Notes under the pieces: model-generated
Databases searched by the model: none
What the model was told of the DNA's origin: nothing
The model's input: the letters and a program-made list of their open reading frames with translations, nothing else
Shown here: one piece after another, positions 35,042-44,420 of the stretch
How the letters are laid out: the number at the start of each line of letters is the position of its first letter
Position numbering within the stretch: the first letter of the stretch is position 1
Assembly (NCBI GenBank): GCA_045110675.1
Contig: JBGCGJ010000020.1
Location: 73,622 to 137,621, forward strand
Reading direction: 5' to 3'
From: JBALVT01 sp045110675
Lineage (GTDB): Bacteria; Pseudomonadota; Gammaproteobacteria; Pseudomonadales; Halieaceae
Length of the DNA stretch: 64,000 nt
Position numbers and translations under genes: made by a program

Positions 35042-36511
35042 CTAAGCCTCTTTTGGATAGCTCTCGTATTTGATCCCCGCCATTTGCTCGACAATACGAT
35101 GGACCTGGCAAGAATAGCCAAATTCGTTGTCATACCACAGGTAAACTACCGCCTGAGTACCGTTCACTATCGTCGCCTGGGCATCGAATATACACGCGTG
35201 ACGAGAGCCAACAAAATCGCTGGAAACCACTTCGGGAGAGTTCGAATAATCGATTTGCTTGCGCAAGGGCGAGTGCAGGGCCACTTTGCGCATGTACTCA
35301 TTCAGTTCTTCAGTCGTTGTCGCCCGGCCAAGCGTCAGGTTCAGAATGGCCATGGAGACATTGGGCGTCGGTACCCTGATCGCATTGCCGGTAAGTTTGC
35401 CGACAAATTGTGGCAGCACCTTACCCACCGCCGTAGCAGCTCCCGTTTCTGTTATGACCATGTTCAAGGGGGCACTGCGCCCGCGGCGATTGGCCTTGTG
35501 GTAATTATCGGTCAGGTTCTGGTCGTTAGTGTAGGCATGCACTGTTTCCACATGCCCACTCACGATCGAATACTCATCATCCAGGGCCTTTAACGGTGGA
35601 GCTATCGCATTCGTGGTGCACGATGCGGCGGAGATCACCTTGTCTGAAGAGTCAATAATAGTGTGGTTGATTCCCGCCACAACATTCTTCATATCCCCCT
35701 TGCCGGGTGCGGTCAGCACAACTTTGCTGACTCCCTTGGACTTGAGGTGGGCTGACAATGCCTCTTCGGTTCGCCAGACACCCGTATTGTCGATGACTAT
35801 CGCGTTGTTAATTCCATAGGCTGTGTAGTCAATAGAATCGGGAGAATCGGCATAGATGACCTTTATTTCGTTGCCATTGGCGACAAACGACTGTCGCTCT
35901 TCATCCACTCGTATTGTGCCTTCAAAGGCGCCGTGGACTGAGTCTCTTCGCAACAAACTCGCTCGCTTGACCAGATCGTTTGGCGCCTTGCCCTTGCGAG
36001 CAACAATCGCGCGCAGACGTAAACCGGCTCCACCATCGGTTTTTTCGATTAGAATTCTTGCCATCAAGCGGCCAATACGTCCGAATCCATAGAGAATGAC
36101 ATCTCTTGGCTCGTGATCTTCCTCACTCTTGATACCTATCAGATCGGCCATCTCGGACTTCACATATTCCTCAACAGACAAACCTTCGCCGGCACCCTGA
36201 TCGTAGTAGCGCACGGCGAGCCTGCCGACATCGATGTGGGCCGGGCCCAAATCAAGACTGGCAAGTGCGGTGAGTACAGGAGAGGTTTCGAACTCGGACA
36301 ATTCATTCTCTTCTACTTGCCTGACATACCGGTGATCCTTCATGATCTCCAAAACGGATCGATTGACTAGGGATTTTCCGTAGACGTAACACTTGACGTT
36401 CTTCTCCCGGGCCAGCTTACCGACTTGGGGAATCATGGCCTCGGCCAGAGCTTCGCGCTCTTTCCAGTCACTAAAATAATCCTGTGGGCGCTCTCGCTTG
36501 CGTTCTGTCAC
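35042..36511 (-). CDS. gap: glyceraldehyde-3-phosphate dehydrogenase, long form
   Basis: Interconverts glyceraldehyde-3-phosphate and 1,3-bisphosphoglycerate. The 489-residue protein has about 125 extra N-terminal residues before the NAD-binding domain (YGFGRIGRLMARIL). Catalytic Cys is in SAASCTTNAIAPPLKALDD, and the C-terminus has WYDNEFGYSCQV. The same long form lies between nqr and mfd in pseudomonads. GTG start with AGGA eight bases upstream. The catabolic or gluconeogenic direction cannot be read. Confidence 0.93.
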   Translation of the reverse strand: MTERKRERPQDYFSDWKEREALAEAMIPQVGKLAREKNVKCYVYGKSLVNRSVLEIMKDHRYVRQVEENELSEFETSPVLTALASLDLGPAHIDVGRLAVRYYDQGAGEGLSVEEYVKSEMADLIGIKSEEDHEPRDVILYGFGRIGRLMARILIEKTDGGAGLRLRAIVARKGKAPNDLVKRASLLRRDSVHGAFEGTIRVDEERQSFVANGNEIKVIYADSPDSIDYTAYGINNAIVIDNTGVWRTEEALSAHLKSKGVSKVVLTAPGKGDMKNVVAGINHTIIDSSDKVISAASCTTNAIAPPLKALDDEYSIVSGHVETVHAYTNDQNLTDNYHKANRRGRSAPLNMVITETGAATAVGKVLPQFVGKLTGNAIRVPTPNVSMAILNLTLGRATTTEELNEYMRKVALHSPLRKQIDYSNSPEVVSSDFVGSRHACIFDAQATIVNGTQAVVYLWYDNEFGYSCQVHRIVEQMAGIKYESYPKEA

Positions 36512-36568
36512 TGTCGGAATCCTGTGTTTGGGTGAGGGCCAGAGTCGGCGCGGCTATTATCGGTGTAT

Positions 36569-36619
36569 GGCGATTCCGGCGCAAGCCGGTATGCGCCAAA
36601 TTCCCAGTCTGGAATCGCC
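36569..36619. repeat. nested inverted repeat in the gap-mfd intergenic region
   Basis: Outer arms GGCGATTCC (36569-36577) and GGAATCGCC (36611-36619) are perfect complements. Inside lies a 5-bp hairpin CCGGC-GCAA-GCCGG with a GNRA-type loop. It lies between the divergent gap and mfd starts and resembles REP-like elements of proteobacteria. Confidence 0.6.
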
Positions 36620-36697
36620 GCAGCCACTGGAGCCCACCGCTGCCTTCCCCTACAATAGCGCCCCCGTGTCTAGCACTATCTGAGTCAAACCGAATAC

Positions 36698-39600
36698 ATG
36701 TTCCTCGATCTGGTCGAGCAAACCCCCTGGCCACAGACTCCATCCACCCGCACCGCTGTTGGCCCCCTTTACGGGAGCGCTGAATCTCGCTGCATTGCCG
36801 AACTGGCGGTTCCAGGTCGCCTATTGGTTGTAATCACCGCCGACACCACCAGCGCACTCACACTGGAACGGGAACTGCCCTTTTTCCTGGCCGGCCCAGC
36901 TCATGTTCTGGCTTTTCCAGACTGGGAAACGCTGCCCTACGACAATTTTTCCCCCCACCAGGACATTATTTCCGAACGGCTTGCCACTCTGCACAATCTG
37001 CCAACCGTGGAGACCGGCATTCTTATCGTCCCTATATCCACTCTTATGCATCGACTGGCGCCTACGGAGTTTATAGCCGGGTCCAGTCTGGTTCTGAACA
37101 AAGGCCAGAGCGTCGACATGGACAGCTTCCGCCGAAACCTTGAGCGCAATGGTTACCTGAACGTAGAAACAGTATTTGAGCGAGGAGAATTCGCTCTGCG
37201 AGGATCGCTGTTTGATATTTTCCCCATGGGCAGCGACCTGCCCTATCGGATTGATTTGCTAGACGACGAAGTCGATAGCCTCAGAACCTTTGATCCCGAA
37301 ACCCAGCGCACAATCGCCAAGGTCGATGGCATTAATATGCTACCGGCTCGAGAGTTCCCACTCGACTCAAAGGCAGTGAGGCGCTTCCAACACAATTGGT
37401 ATGACTCCTTTGATGTCGACAACGACGCATGCCCGATTTACGCAGAGGTTAGTTCCGGACGAGCTATTGGAGGCACGGAGTATTACTTGCCCCTGTTCTT
37501 TGATCGTTGCGACAGCCTGTTTGACTACTTGCCCCAGAACGCGGCGATCGTAACAACCGGCGATCATCACAGCGCAGCACAGCGGTTTTGGGAAGAGGCA
37601 AAGACCCGGTTCGAAGAGTATGGCATCGACCCCAGAAGACCACTACTACCTCCTACTAAGTGTTTTATTCCCGTCGAAGAGCTCTATCAGCAATTGGGCA
37701 AGCGCTCGATCCTGGAATTGCGACACAACCCCGATGCGCCAGTTCATCAGCAAACTGGCAGCCAGGCACCGCCTGATCTCACCCCCAGTAAACGTGGAAC
37801 GACGGCGACGGAACTGCTCGGAGATTTTCTAAAAAACCATGCTGCTCCCGTGTTGCTTTGCGCAGAGTCCGCTGGACGCCGGGAGATACTGCTCGAATCC
37901 CTTGCCAAGGAAAACTTAGAACCTGCAGCCGTTGAAAACTGGCAAGCCTTCCTGGCTTCCAAGCTTGAATTTGCCATTACCACAGCGCCGATTGATCGCG
38001 GCATGTACTCGGGTCCTGACCAGCCAACACTGGTATGCGAAGCACAGCTGTTTGGCAATCGGGTTGCACAGCGCAGAAGACGCAAGGCCACCGACGAAAA
38101 AGCCATCGCCAATAGTTTTCGCGACATCAATGAATTGCGCGAAGGAGTACCCGTTGTTCACATCGAACACGGTGTAGGTCGCTATATAGGCCTGCAAACC
38201 CTGGATGTGGATGAAACCGAAGCCGAATTTCTAACTTTGGAATACGCTGACGAAGCGAAGCTCTACGTCCCCGTCGCCTCTCTACATCTTATCGGCCGCT
38301 ATGCGGGCAGCGATCCAGATTCAGCGCCACTGCATCGGCTGGGATCTGATCAGTGGGCCAAAGCGAGGCGCAAGGCCAGCGAGCGGGCCAGCGATATCGC
38401 CGCCCAGTTGTTGGAAGTGTATGCGCGCCGGGAAGCCCGCGAGGGATTTGAATTCGCAAGCGATGCTTTGGACTACGATCGGTTCGCCAGCGCCTTTCCC
38501 TTTGAAGAGACACCGGATCAAGAAGTCGCTATCAACGCGGTTCTCAAGGATATGTGCAACCCGGGTGTGATGGACCGCCTGATTTGCGGCGACGTTGGCT
38601 TCGGTAAAACTGAAGTGGCCATGAGAGCCGCCTTCGTGGCCACCCAAAATAACAAACAAGTCGCTGTCTTGGTGCCCACAACCTTGCTGGCTCAGCAACA
38701 CTACAGTTCCTTTGCCGATCGATTTGCCGATTGGCCGGTGACAGTAGAAGTGGTATCGAGATTTAAAACCGGTGCAGAGCTCAAGGATGTCATGAGCCGG
38801 GTCGCAGCGGGGAAAATCGACATCCTGGTGGGAACTCACAAGCTGCTGCAAAGCGATTTCAAATACCACGATCTGGGCCTGCTGATAATTGATGAGGAGC
38901 ACCGCTTCGGTGTAAAGCAAAAGGAGGCTATCAAGGCACTGCGCACAGAAGTGGATATTCTCACTCTCACCGCTACGCCAATCCCCAGAACGCTCAATAT
39001 GGCCTTGGGGGGTATGCGGGATTTATCCATTATCGCGACACCACCGGCCAAACGACTATCGATAAAGACCTTTGTTCGCGAGCACAACATCGCTCTCGTA
39101 AAGGAAGCGGTTCTGCGAGAGACGCTGCGCGGCGGTCAAGTGTTCTATTTGCACAACGAAGTCAAAACCATAGAAGAGACGGCTAGAAAACTGCGTGAAC
39201 TGCTACCGCAGCTGAGTATTGGCGTAGCGCATGGACAAATGCGTGAGGCCGAAATGGAACAGGTGATGACGACCTTTTATCACCAGAAGCACCATATCTT
39301 GCTGTGCACCACTATTATCGAAACCGGCATCGACATCCCCAACGCCAATACCATCATCATTGAACGAGCGGACAAGTTCGGCCTCGCGCAGCTGCACCAA
39401 TTACGTGGTCGTGTAGGGCGATCACATCACCAGGCCTACGCCTACCTACTGTGCCCTCCGCGGTCCGCCATGACCCGAGACGCCGAAAAACGACTCGAGG
39501 CCATTGAAGCTGCCGGCGATCTCGGAGCGGGATACTTACTGGCGACCCACGATTTGGAAATTCGAGGCGCCGGAGAGCTGCTGGGGGACGAACAGAGCGG

Positions 39601-40165
39601 GCAAATTCACAGCGTCGGCTTTGCTTTGTACATGGAGATGCTCGAACGGGCCGTCGCCTCACTGCGCAGAGGGGAGATCCCCGATGTCGATGCACCGATT
39701 GACGCCGGAACGGAAGTGAACCTGCACATCCCTACCTTAATCCCGGACGATTACCTACCTGATATCAATACTCGCCTGGTCCTGTACAAACGCATCGCCG
39801 CCGCCACATCCGAACACGAATTGCGCGAAATACAGGTGGAAATGATCGACCGATTTGGCTTGCTTCCTCCTCAAGCTAAGAATCTCTTTGTCACAGGCGC
39901 GCTGAGAGTTAAAGCGGAGAGTCTGGGCATCGCCGGCATTGAGGTGGGCGCGCGAGGTGGTAACATTGATTTTAAAGACTCAACAGGTGTTAACCCGATG
40001 AGCTTGGTTAAGCTGGTTCAATCCGAACCGCAAGCCTACAAGCTCGCCGGTGCAACCCGATTGCGTTTTGAGTTCGATTTGTCTGAGCCCACTGACAGAG
40101 AACCTTTTGTCCATGAGCTTTTGAATAAATTTGCAAGCGATGCGACGGAAGTGACCCTGAAATGA
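36698..40165 (+). CDS. mfd: transcription-repair coupling factor Mfd
   Basis: DNA translocase (1155 residues) that removes RNA polymerase stalled at lesions and recruits UvrA. N-terminal UvrB-like domains, RNA-polymerase-interacting CarD-like domain (VVHIEHGVGRYIGL), then superfamily 2 motor: Walker A ICGDVGFGKTEVAM, DEEHRFGVKQKEA, TATPIPRTLNMAL, and TRG region; C-terminal D7 domain. It overlaps csiV by 4 bases (ATGA). A TACAAT -10-like box lies about 45 bases upstream. Confidence 0.97.
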   Translation: MFLDLVEQTPWPQTPSTRTAVGPLYGSAESRCIAELAVPGRLLVVITADTTSALTLERELPFFLAGPAHVLAFPDWETLPYDNFSPHQDIISERLATLHNLPTVETGILIVPISTLMHRLAPTEFIAGSSLVLNKGQSVDMDSFRRNLERNGYLNVETVFERGEFALRGSLFDIFPMGSDLPYRIDLLDDEVDSLRTFDPETQRTIAKVDGINMLPAREFPLDSKAVRRFQHNWYDSFDVDNDACPIYAEVSSGRAIGGTEYYLPLFFDRCDSLFDYLPQNAAIVTTGDHHSAAQRFWEEAKTRFEEYGIDPRRPLLPPTKCFIPVEELYQQLGKRSILELRHNPDAPVHQQTGSQAPPDLTPSKRGTTATELLGDFLKNHAAPVLLCAESAGRREILLESLAKENLEPAAVENWQAFLASKLEFAITTAPIDRGMYSGPDQPTLVCEAQLFGNRVAQRRRRKATDEKAIANSFRDINELREGVPVVHIEHGVGRYIGLQTLDVDETEAEFLTLEYADEAKLYVPVASLHLIGRYAGSDPDSAPLHRLGSDQWAKARRKASERASDIAAQLLEVYARREAREGFEFASDALDYDRFASAFPFEETPDQEVAINAVLKDMCNPGVMDRLICGDVGFGKTEVAMRAAFVATQNNKQVAVLVPTTLLAQQHYSSFADRFADWPVTVEVVSRFKTGAELKDVMSRVAAGKIDILVGTHKLLQSDFKYHDLGLLIIDEEHRFGVKQKEAIKALRTEVDILTLTATPIPRTLNMALGGMRDLSIIATPPAKRLSIKTFVREHNIALVKEAVLRETLRGGQVFYLHNEVKTIEETARKLRELLPQLSIGVAHGQMREAEMEQVMTTFYHQKHHILLCTTIIETGIDIPNANTIIIERADKFGLAQLHQLRGRVGRSHHQAYAYLLCPPRSAMTRDAEKRLEAIEAAGDLGAGYLLATHDLEIRGAGELLGDEQSGQIHSVGFALYMEMLERAVASLRRGEIPDVDAPIDAGTEVNLHIPTLIPDDYLPDINTRLVLYKRIAAATSEHELREIQVEMIDRFGLLPPQAKNLFVTGALRVKAESLGIAGIEVGARGGNIDFKDSTGVNPMSLVKLVQSEPQAYKLAGATRLRFEFDLSEPTDREPFVHELLNKFASDATEVTLK

Positions 40166-41151
40166 AATGCATAAGACATTGTATAGCGCTGACAATTTTG
40201 GCTGCCTGCGGGTTTGCAGCAAACAGTGCCGCACAATCACTGAACCCAGAGTTTGAGGAAGATCGTTGGTATAACGTCGAACTTATCATCTTCAGTCGTA
40301 CCGCTGCTGCAGCCGCAAATTCCGAGAGCTGGGAACCTTTCCCCACACTCGAATACCCGGACAGTTATCGCTTTCTCGGGTACCCGGAATCAGATTCAGC
40401 TCAAGGGAAAACGCCGATCGTGCCGGACGAACCCAATGCAGCAGCTCTGACGAATGCAGACTCTTCAGATCAAATTCTCGATCCCAATCAACTATCGCCT
40501 ATCAAACCGCGACTCCGGCCTACGCCCTTTGTGCGCCTGGGCCAAGATCAATGGGAATTTGCACAGCGCGCCAGGCGCATGGCGCAATCTGGGCGCTACG
40601 AAATTCTCTTTCATGAACGCTGGAATCAGCCCTTCGTGTCACGCCAACTCACACGACCGATTATTCTGGACCAATCGGGATATACGCAGGATTGGCCTAA
40701 ACTACAGGGCAGTATCACACTGTACCTAAGTCGCTACCTCCACCTGGAAACAAACTTTTGGCTCAACACTATGGGCAGCTATCTTCCGGGGGATTGGCGA
40801 ATGCCGGCTGCGCCACTGGGACCTAGCCCCTACCTTGTGGCCGAGGAAGATGAAGAATCCGACTCGGTTTTCTCCCAGGAGCAAACGGAACCAACAATAG
40901 ACCGCGCAAGCGACCCCGAATCAACATCGGAATTCTCATTAGAGTCTGAAGCAGCCATCGATGCAGGACCGCAGTATCCCTGGAGACACGCGGTTGCCAT
41001 GCAGCAGACACGCAAAATGCGCAGCACAGAAGTTCACTATCTCGATCACCCTATGATGGGAGTGATTGTTTTAATCACCCCCATTTCAAGCGAGGAGCTT
41101 GACGCTATGGCCATCGAGGAATACGGGCTAGACCCGAATCAACCGCTGTAG
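40162..41151 (+). CDS. csiV: CsiV family protein
   Basis: Exported protein of 329 residues with a signal peptide (LTILAACGFAANSAAQS) and the N-terminal WYNVELIIFSR motif of the CsiV family, which was described in Pseudomonas as tied to envelope/peptidoglycan physiology. A central acidic, Ser-rich low-complexity stretch (about residues 225-265) is divergent. Conserved location directly after mfd; its 3' end overlaps the convergent phosphorylase gene by 13 bases. Confidence 0.8.
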   Translation: MKCIRHCIALTILAACGFAANSAAQSLNPEFEEDRWYNVELIIFSRTAAAAANSESWEPFPTLEYPDSYRFLGYPESDSAQGKTPIVPDEPNAAALTNADSSDQILDPNQLSPIKPRLRPTPFVRLGQDQWEFAQRARRMAQSGRYEILFHERWNQPFVSRQLTRPIILDQSGYTQDWPKLQGSITLYLSRYLHLETNFWLNTMGSYLPGDWRMPAAPLGPSPYLVAEEDEESDSVFSQEQTEPTIDRASDPESTSEFSLESEAAIDAGPQYPWRHAVAMQQTRKMRSTEVHYLDHPMMGVIVLITPISSEELDAMAIEEYGLDPNQPL

Positions 41152-41912
41152 TAGTCCAACGTAAAGCGCCGCAGCAGCGTGCCTACGACTTCGGCTTCCC
41201 GTCTGAGAATGTCTCGCATCATGTCCAGAGTAAGAGGTTCATCGCCCAATCCTGCGGCGGGGTTAACCACCATGCAAACCGCTGCATATGACAAGCCCAT
41301 TTCCATCGCCAGCGATGCCTCGGGCATGCCTGTCATGCCCACCAAGTCGCAACCGTCATTCGCCATGCGTTTCACTTCCGCAGCAGATTCGAGGCGCGGG
41401 CCTTGTGTCACGCCGTGAACCGCGCGCGGCGTATGGGGAATATCGAGCTCCGCGGCAGCGTTTAGTAGACCCTGCCGCAGACTGGCAGTGTATGGCTCGG
41501 TAAAATCGATGTGCATGAGCTCCGCAGATGCATCCTCATCAACCGTGTGCTCCCGCCCCCAGGTGTAATCAATAATCTGATCCGGGAAAACCAGGCGCCC
41601 CGGCTGCATGTCCGGCGAGATGCCTCCTACAGCGTTGATAGCGATCACATCTGTCACGCCGAGACTCTTCAGGGCCGCCATATTGGCACGGTAGTTGATC
41701 AAGTGTGGTGGGATCGTTTTGGGACTGCCATGGCGCTGCAAAAAATACACGCTGTTTTGAGCGAGTTTGTCATTGAGCGCCCGATCTAGCCTTCCTTCCT
41801 GAACAGGCCGGGAGGCATGTCCGTAAGCAGTCTCCGGGTTGTGCTCCGCGTGTAGCTCCAGGCCTTCGAAATCGCTGATTCCCGTGCCGCCCACTATTGC
41901 CAAGCGACTCAC
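41139..41912 (-). CDS. S-methyl-5'-thioinosine phosphorylase (MTAP/PNP family)
   Basis: Phosphorolysis of methylthiopurine nucleosides in polyamine-derived purine/methionine salvage. 257 residues with IVGGTGISDFEG, NYRANMAALKSLGVTDVIAINAVGGI, HGVTQGPRLES and GMTGMPEASLA. The base site has VVNPAAGLG rather than the TDYD typical of adenosine-type MTAP, favouring thioinosine as in the Pseudomonas enzyme next to csiV. GTG start in a GTGA overlap with the MscS gene. Confidence 0.85.
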   Translation of the reverse strand: MSRLAIVGGTGISDFEGLELHAEHNPETAYGHASRPVQEGRLDRALNDKLAQNSVYFLQRHGSPKTIPPHLINYRANMAALKSLGVTDVIAINAVGGISPDMQPGRLVFPDQIIDYTWGREHTVDEDASAELMHIDFTEPYTASLRQGLLNAAAELDIPHTPRAVHGVTQGPRLESAAEVKRMANDGCDLVGMTGMPEASLAMEMGLSYAAVCMVVNPAAGLGDEPLTLDMMRDILRREAEVVGTLLRRFTLDYYSG

Positions 41913-42985
41913 GCTTCCGGCTCCGCTTGGACCTGGCTCACTTGAAGAGACTGCGTGGGAAAGGCGATGTCGGCGCCGTTGTCTTTAATAATATCGAGAA
42001 TTTTGAGCATAATGTCCTGTTTTATCCCGTGAAAGGTGACCCAGTCGGTTGTTTTGGTAAAGGTGTAGATGAAAAAGTCTAAGGACGAAGGTCCAAAACT
42101 GACGAAGTTGACTATCATGGTTCTCGACAAGTCTATCTCCTCATGTTGCTCCAGCATCGTTCTGACCTGCTCAACGATTGCCGCCATTGAACCCGCATCC
42201 TCGTAGCGCAAACCAATAGTCTCATGGATTTTTCGATTTCGCATGCGAGACGGGTTTTCCAGTGCAATCTGGCTAAACACGCCGTTGGGAACATACAGAG
42301 GTCGCTGGCTAAAAGTTCGTATTGTAGTGAGACGCCAGCCTATTTCCTCTACCGTGCCCTCCAGTTCCCGATCTGGTGAACGTATCCAATCTCCTATGGT
42401 GAACGGACGATCCATGTAAATACTCAAACCACCGAAAAAGTTGGCAAGCATGTCTTTGGCGGCGAAACCCACTGCAATACCGCCAATTCCACCAAATGCC
42501 AGCAGCCCCGATATGGAGATACCCAAAGTCTGCAGTACCATTAGACCAGCCAGAACCAGTAGCACGATTCGCAGCAGCTGTGCACTGGCGTGAACCGAAG
42601 CCTTATCCGTAGACTGATTGCGAACTCTGTCCTCGCGGAGCAATTCCGCCTCAGCTCCTCGAATGAGCCGCACTCCAAACCAGGCCAGTAGCAAAACCAA
42701 AGCCGTGTCATAAGCCTGTCGAAACCAAACTCTGAAACCTTCGGCTACGGCGACCAGTTCAAGCGCCAGATAACAAACCACAATCCACAACACGGCGCGA
42801 ATGGGAACTTCCAATGCGGTGATCAGCACGTCATCCCAACGTTGAACGCTCTTGAGCGCCGCCATATGTAATCGCTGCACCAGGAAGCCCAGCAAAAAGT
42901 GAGCGGCGATACCTGCGAGAAACAATGCGGGGAGCTGCACGACCAAGCCCTCCGCCGCTATCACCCGCTCAATCCATTCAGTCAC
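41909..42985 (-). CDS. mechanosensitive ion channel of the MscS family
   Basis: Inner-membrane channel of 358 residues that should open under membrane tension. Four hydrophobic segments precede the pore helix/cytoplasmic MscS signature: SGLLAFGGIGGIAVGFAAKD (Ala/Gly-rich TM3), then DRPFTIGDWIRS and GTVEEIGWRLTTIRTF. Overlaps the phosphorylase start by 4 bases (GTGA), so the two are probably co-transcribed. Confidence 0.92.
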   Translation of the reverse strand: MTEWIERVIAAEGLVVQLPALFLAGIAAHFLLGFLVQRLHMAALKSVQRWDDVLITALEVPIRAVLWIVVCYLALELVAVAEGFRVWFRQAYDTALVLLLAWFGVRLIRGAEAELLREDRVRNQSTDKASVHASAQLLRIVLLVLAGLMVLQTLGISISGLLAFGGIGGIAVGFAAKDMLANFFGGLSIYMDRPFTIGDWIRSPDRELEGTVEEIGWRLTTIRTFSQRPLYVPNGVFSQIALENPSRMRNRKIHETIGLRYEDAGSMAAIVEQVRTMLEQHEEIDLSRTMIVNFVSFGPSSLDFFIYTFTKTTDWVTFHGIKQDIMLKILDIIKDNGADIAFPTQSLQVSQVQAEPEA

Positions 42986-43066
42986 AAGCTATCCCCTCCA
43001 ATCTGCATGCAAGCACACCGGCCAATCAGCCCTATTCGGCTGTTTTTAGACATTTTTTTCATTTTG

Positions 43067-43079
43067 GATCACAGTGATC
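43067..43079. promoter_or_regulatory. GATCAC-A-GTGATC palindrome, possible operator
   Basis: A perfect 13-base palindrome in the 295-base gap (42986-43280) between the divergent MscS and DUF6763 genes, 13 bases before a TATATAAA box. It may bind a dimeric regulator. The rest of the gap is AT-rich without a convincing gene. Confidence 0.35.
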
Positions 43080-43280
43080 AGCGTAGAACCGGTATATAAA
43101 AGCCACTGGTGCGCGATGTCAACTCTTCAAACCTTATGCAAGCGATTGATCTTGCTAAAAAACTTTTTGAACGACTTTCCAGCGTAATTTCAAGGCGCCT
43201 TGATAGACGTTTTTCACATAATGGACAGCCCTTTCCAGCGTGATATGTTGAACGCTAATGTGACTTAGGGGCAGCTGTAA

Positions 43281-43598
43281 ATGAAAATGCTTAATCCGGA
43301 AGTGGGCGCATGGTATCAGGATATGCAAACGGCATCACTGTTCGAGATAGTGGCTTGGGACCCATCTGCCCACACCATAGAAACCCAGTATCTCGATGGC
43401 GAAGTGAGTGAGTACGATCTCGATGCCTGGCGAGAAATGCTGCTAATAAGAGTAGAAGCACCGGAAGATTGGCGAACCCCATTTGAGTTAGATGATGATG
43501 ACGGACTCGATCCCGACTTACCCTTCCACCCCGAAGACTGGAACAGCCCACTCAATTCAATAGAGCCCGAGTTTATGCACGGAGTGGATGATTACTAG
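43281..43598 (+). CDS. DUF6763 family protein
   Basis: Small acidic cytoplasmic protein (105 residues) with the family pattern GAWYQDMQTASLFEIVAWD and TQYLDGEVSEYDLDAW. The C-terminal half is rich in Asp and Pro (ELDDDDGLDPDLPF). Function unknown; related proteins occur across marine and sulfur-oxidising gammaproteobacteria. AGGGG upstream supports the start. Confidence 0.7.
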   Translation: MKMLNPEVGAWYQDMQTASLFEIVAWDPSAHTIETQYLDGEVSEYDLDAWREMLLIRVEAPEDWRTPFELDDDDGLDPDLPFHPEDWNSPLNSIEPEFMHGVDDY

Positions 43599-43602
43599 CC
43601 TT

Positions 43603-43632
43603 ATTGCTCATAGCTGCATTGCTCATAGCTGC
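43603..43632. repeat. perfect tandem duplication of 15 bases
   Basis: ATTGCTCATAGCTGC occurs twice head to tail five bases after the DUF6763 stop. Probably a replication-slippage product; no function evident. Confidence 0.85.
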
Positions 43633-43766
43633 GACAGATCAGTCTGTAGCTGATTCGAGCGAGCATTTCCAATACTTCAACTACAGTAAGCCATCAGCTG
43701 CCTTCAAAACTCTCTTCGCAGAGGACTTAGGTGTGTTACTACAAACCCGTTGCACATTCAAAAATA

Positions 43767-43782
43767 CTGTATATACTTACAG
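43767..43782 (+). promoter_or_regulatory. LexA box 1
   Basis: CTGT-ATATACTT-ACAG, a perfect CTGT-N8-ACAG SOS operator 32 bases before the lexA ATG. Confidence 0.92.
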
Positions 43783-43785
43783 CAA

Positions 43786-43801
43786 CTGTATAAATAAACA
43801 G
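43786..43801 (+). promoter_or_regulatory. LexA box 2
   Basis: CTGT-ATAAATAA-ACAG, a second perfect SOS operator; its centre is 19 bases from that of the first. Twin boxes at lexA imply tight autorepression, as in E. coli. Confidence 0.92.
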
Positions 43802-43814
43802 ATGAGCGTGCCCC

Positions 43815-44420
43815 ATGGAAAAACTCACCAACAGACAGCAGGAAGTGCTGGATATTATTCGCCAGAATATCGACGAGACCGGGTACCCTCCCACACGGGC
43901 GGATATTGCCAGGCAACTGGGATTTAAATCCGCCAACGCAGCGGAAGAACACCTGAAAGCCCTGGCACGCAAGGGAGCAATCGAGATGATTGCCGGTGCA
44001 TCCCGAGGAATTAGACTTCCCCAGAGCAGCGGTATACCTATTATTGGGCGGGTCGCAGCGGGAAACCCCATATTGGCCGAGGAACATGTAGAGGATTACT
44101 GCGACTTACCAAGCAGTTTTTTTAGCCCAGGCGCAGATTACTTTTTGACCGTTCACGGAGAGAGCATGATCGATGTCGGAATTTTCGACGGAGACTTACT
44201 GGCGGTGCACAGCACACCTGTGGCTAACAATGGCGACATCATCGTCGCCCGCATCGAGGATGAAGTCACTGTGAAGCGCTTGCACAAAACCCGTCAAAAG
44301 CATCTGATTGAGCTGCTTCCAGAGAACCCAGATTTTCAAGCTATTTCGGTCGATCTGCGAGAACAGGAGTTTTCAATAGAAGGATTGAGCGTAGGCGTCT
44401 TGCGCCGAGGAGTACACTAA
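43815..44420 (+). CDS. lexA: SOS transcriptional repressor LexA
   Basis: Represses SOS genes and self-cleaves when RecA is activated. 201 residues: N-terminal winged HTH (LTNRQQEVLDII...PPTRADIARQLGF), hinge, and S24 protease domain. Cleavage site Ala82-Gly83 (RVAAGNP), catalytic Ser117 (HGESMID) and Lys154 (VTVKRL), all offset by two from E. coli. Two LexA boxes precede it. The stop overlaps sulA by one base (TAATG). Confidence 0.97.
   Translation: MEKLTNRQQEVLDIIRQNIDETGYPPTRADIARQLGFKSANAAEEHLKALARKGAIEMIAGASRGIRLPQSSGIPIIGRVAAGNPILAEEHVEDYCDLPSSFFSPGADYFLTVHGESMIDVGIFDGDLLAVHSTPVANNGDIIVARIEDEVTVKRLHKTRQKHLIELLPENPDFQAISVDLREQEFSIEGLSVGVLRRGVH

Noticed and set aside
43024..43048. Terminator-like AGCC...GGCT plus T5 on the plus strand
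   Set aside because: The stem is only about five base pairs and no plus-strand gene ends nearby.
43136..43243. A 35-codon open frame between the MscS and DUF6763 genes
   Set aside because: No ribosome site and no recognisable features; likely chance.
43604..43927. A reading frame through the 15-base repeat, LexA boxes and lexA start
   Set aside because: It overlaps regulatory DNA and lexA in another frame; its hydrophobic start comes from the tandem repeat.
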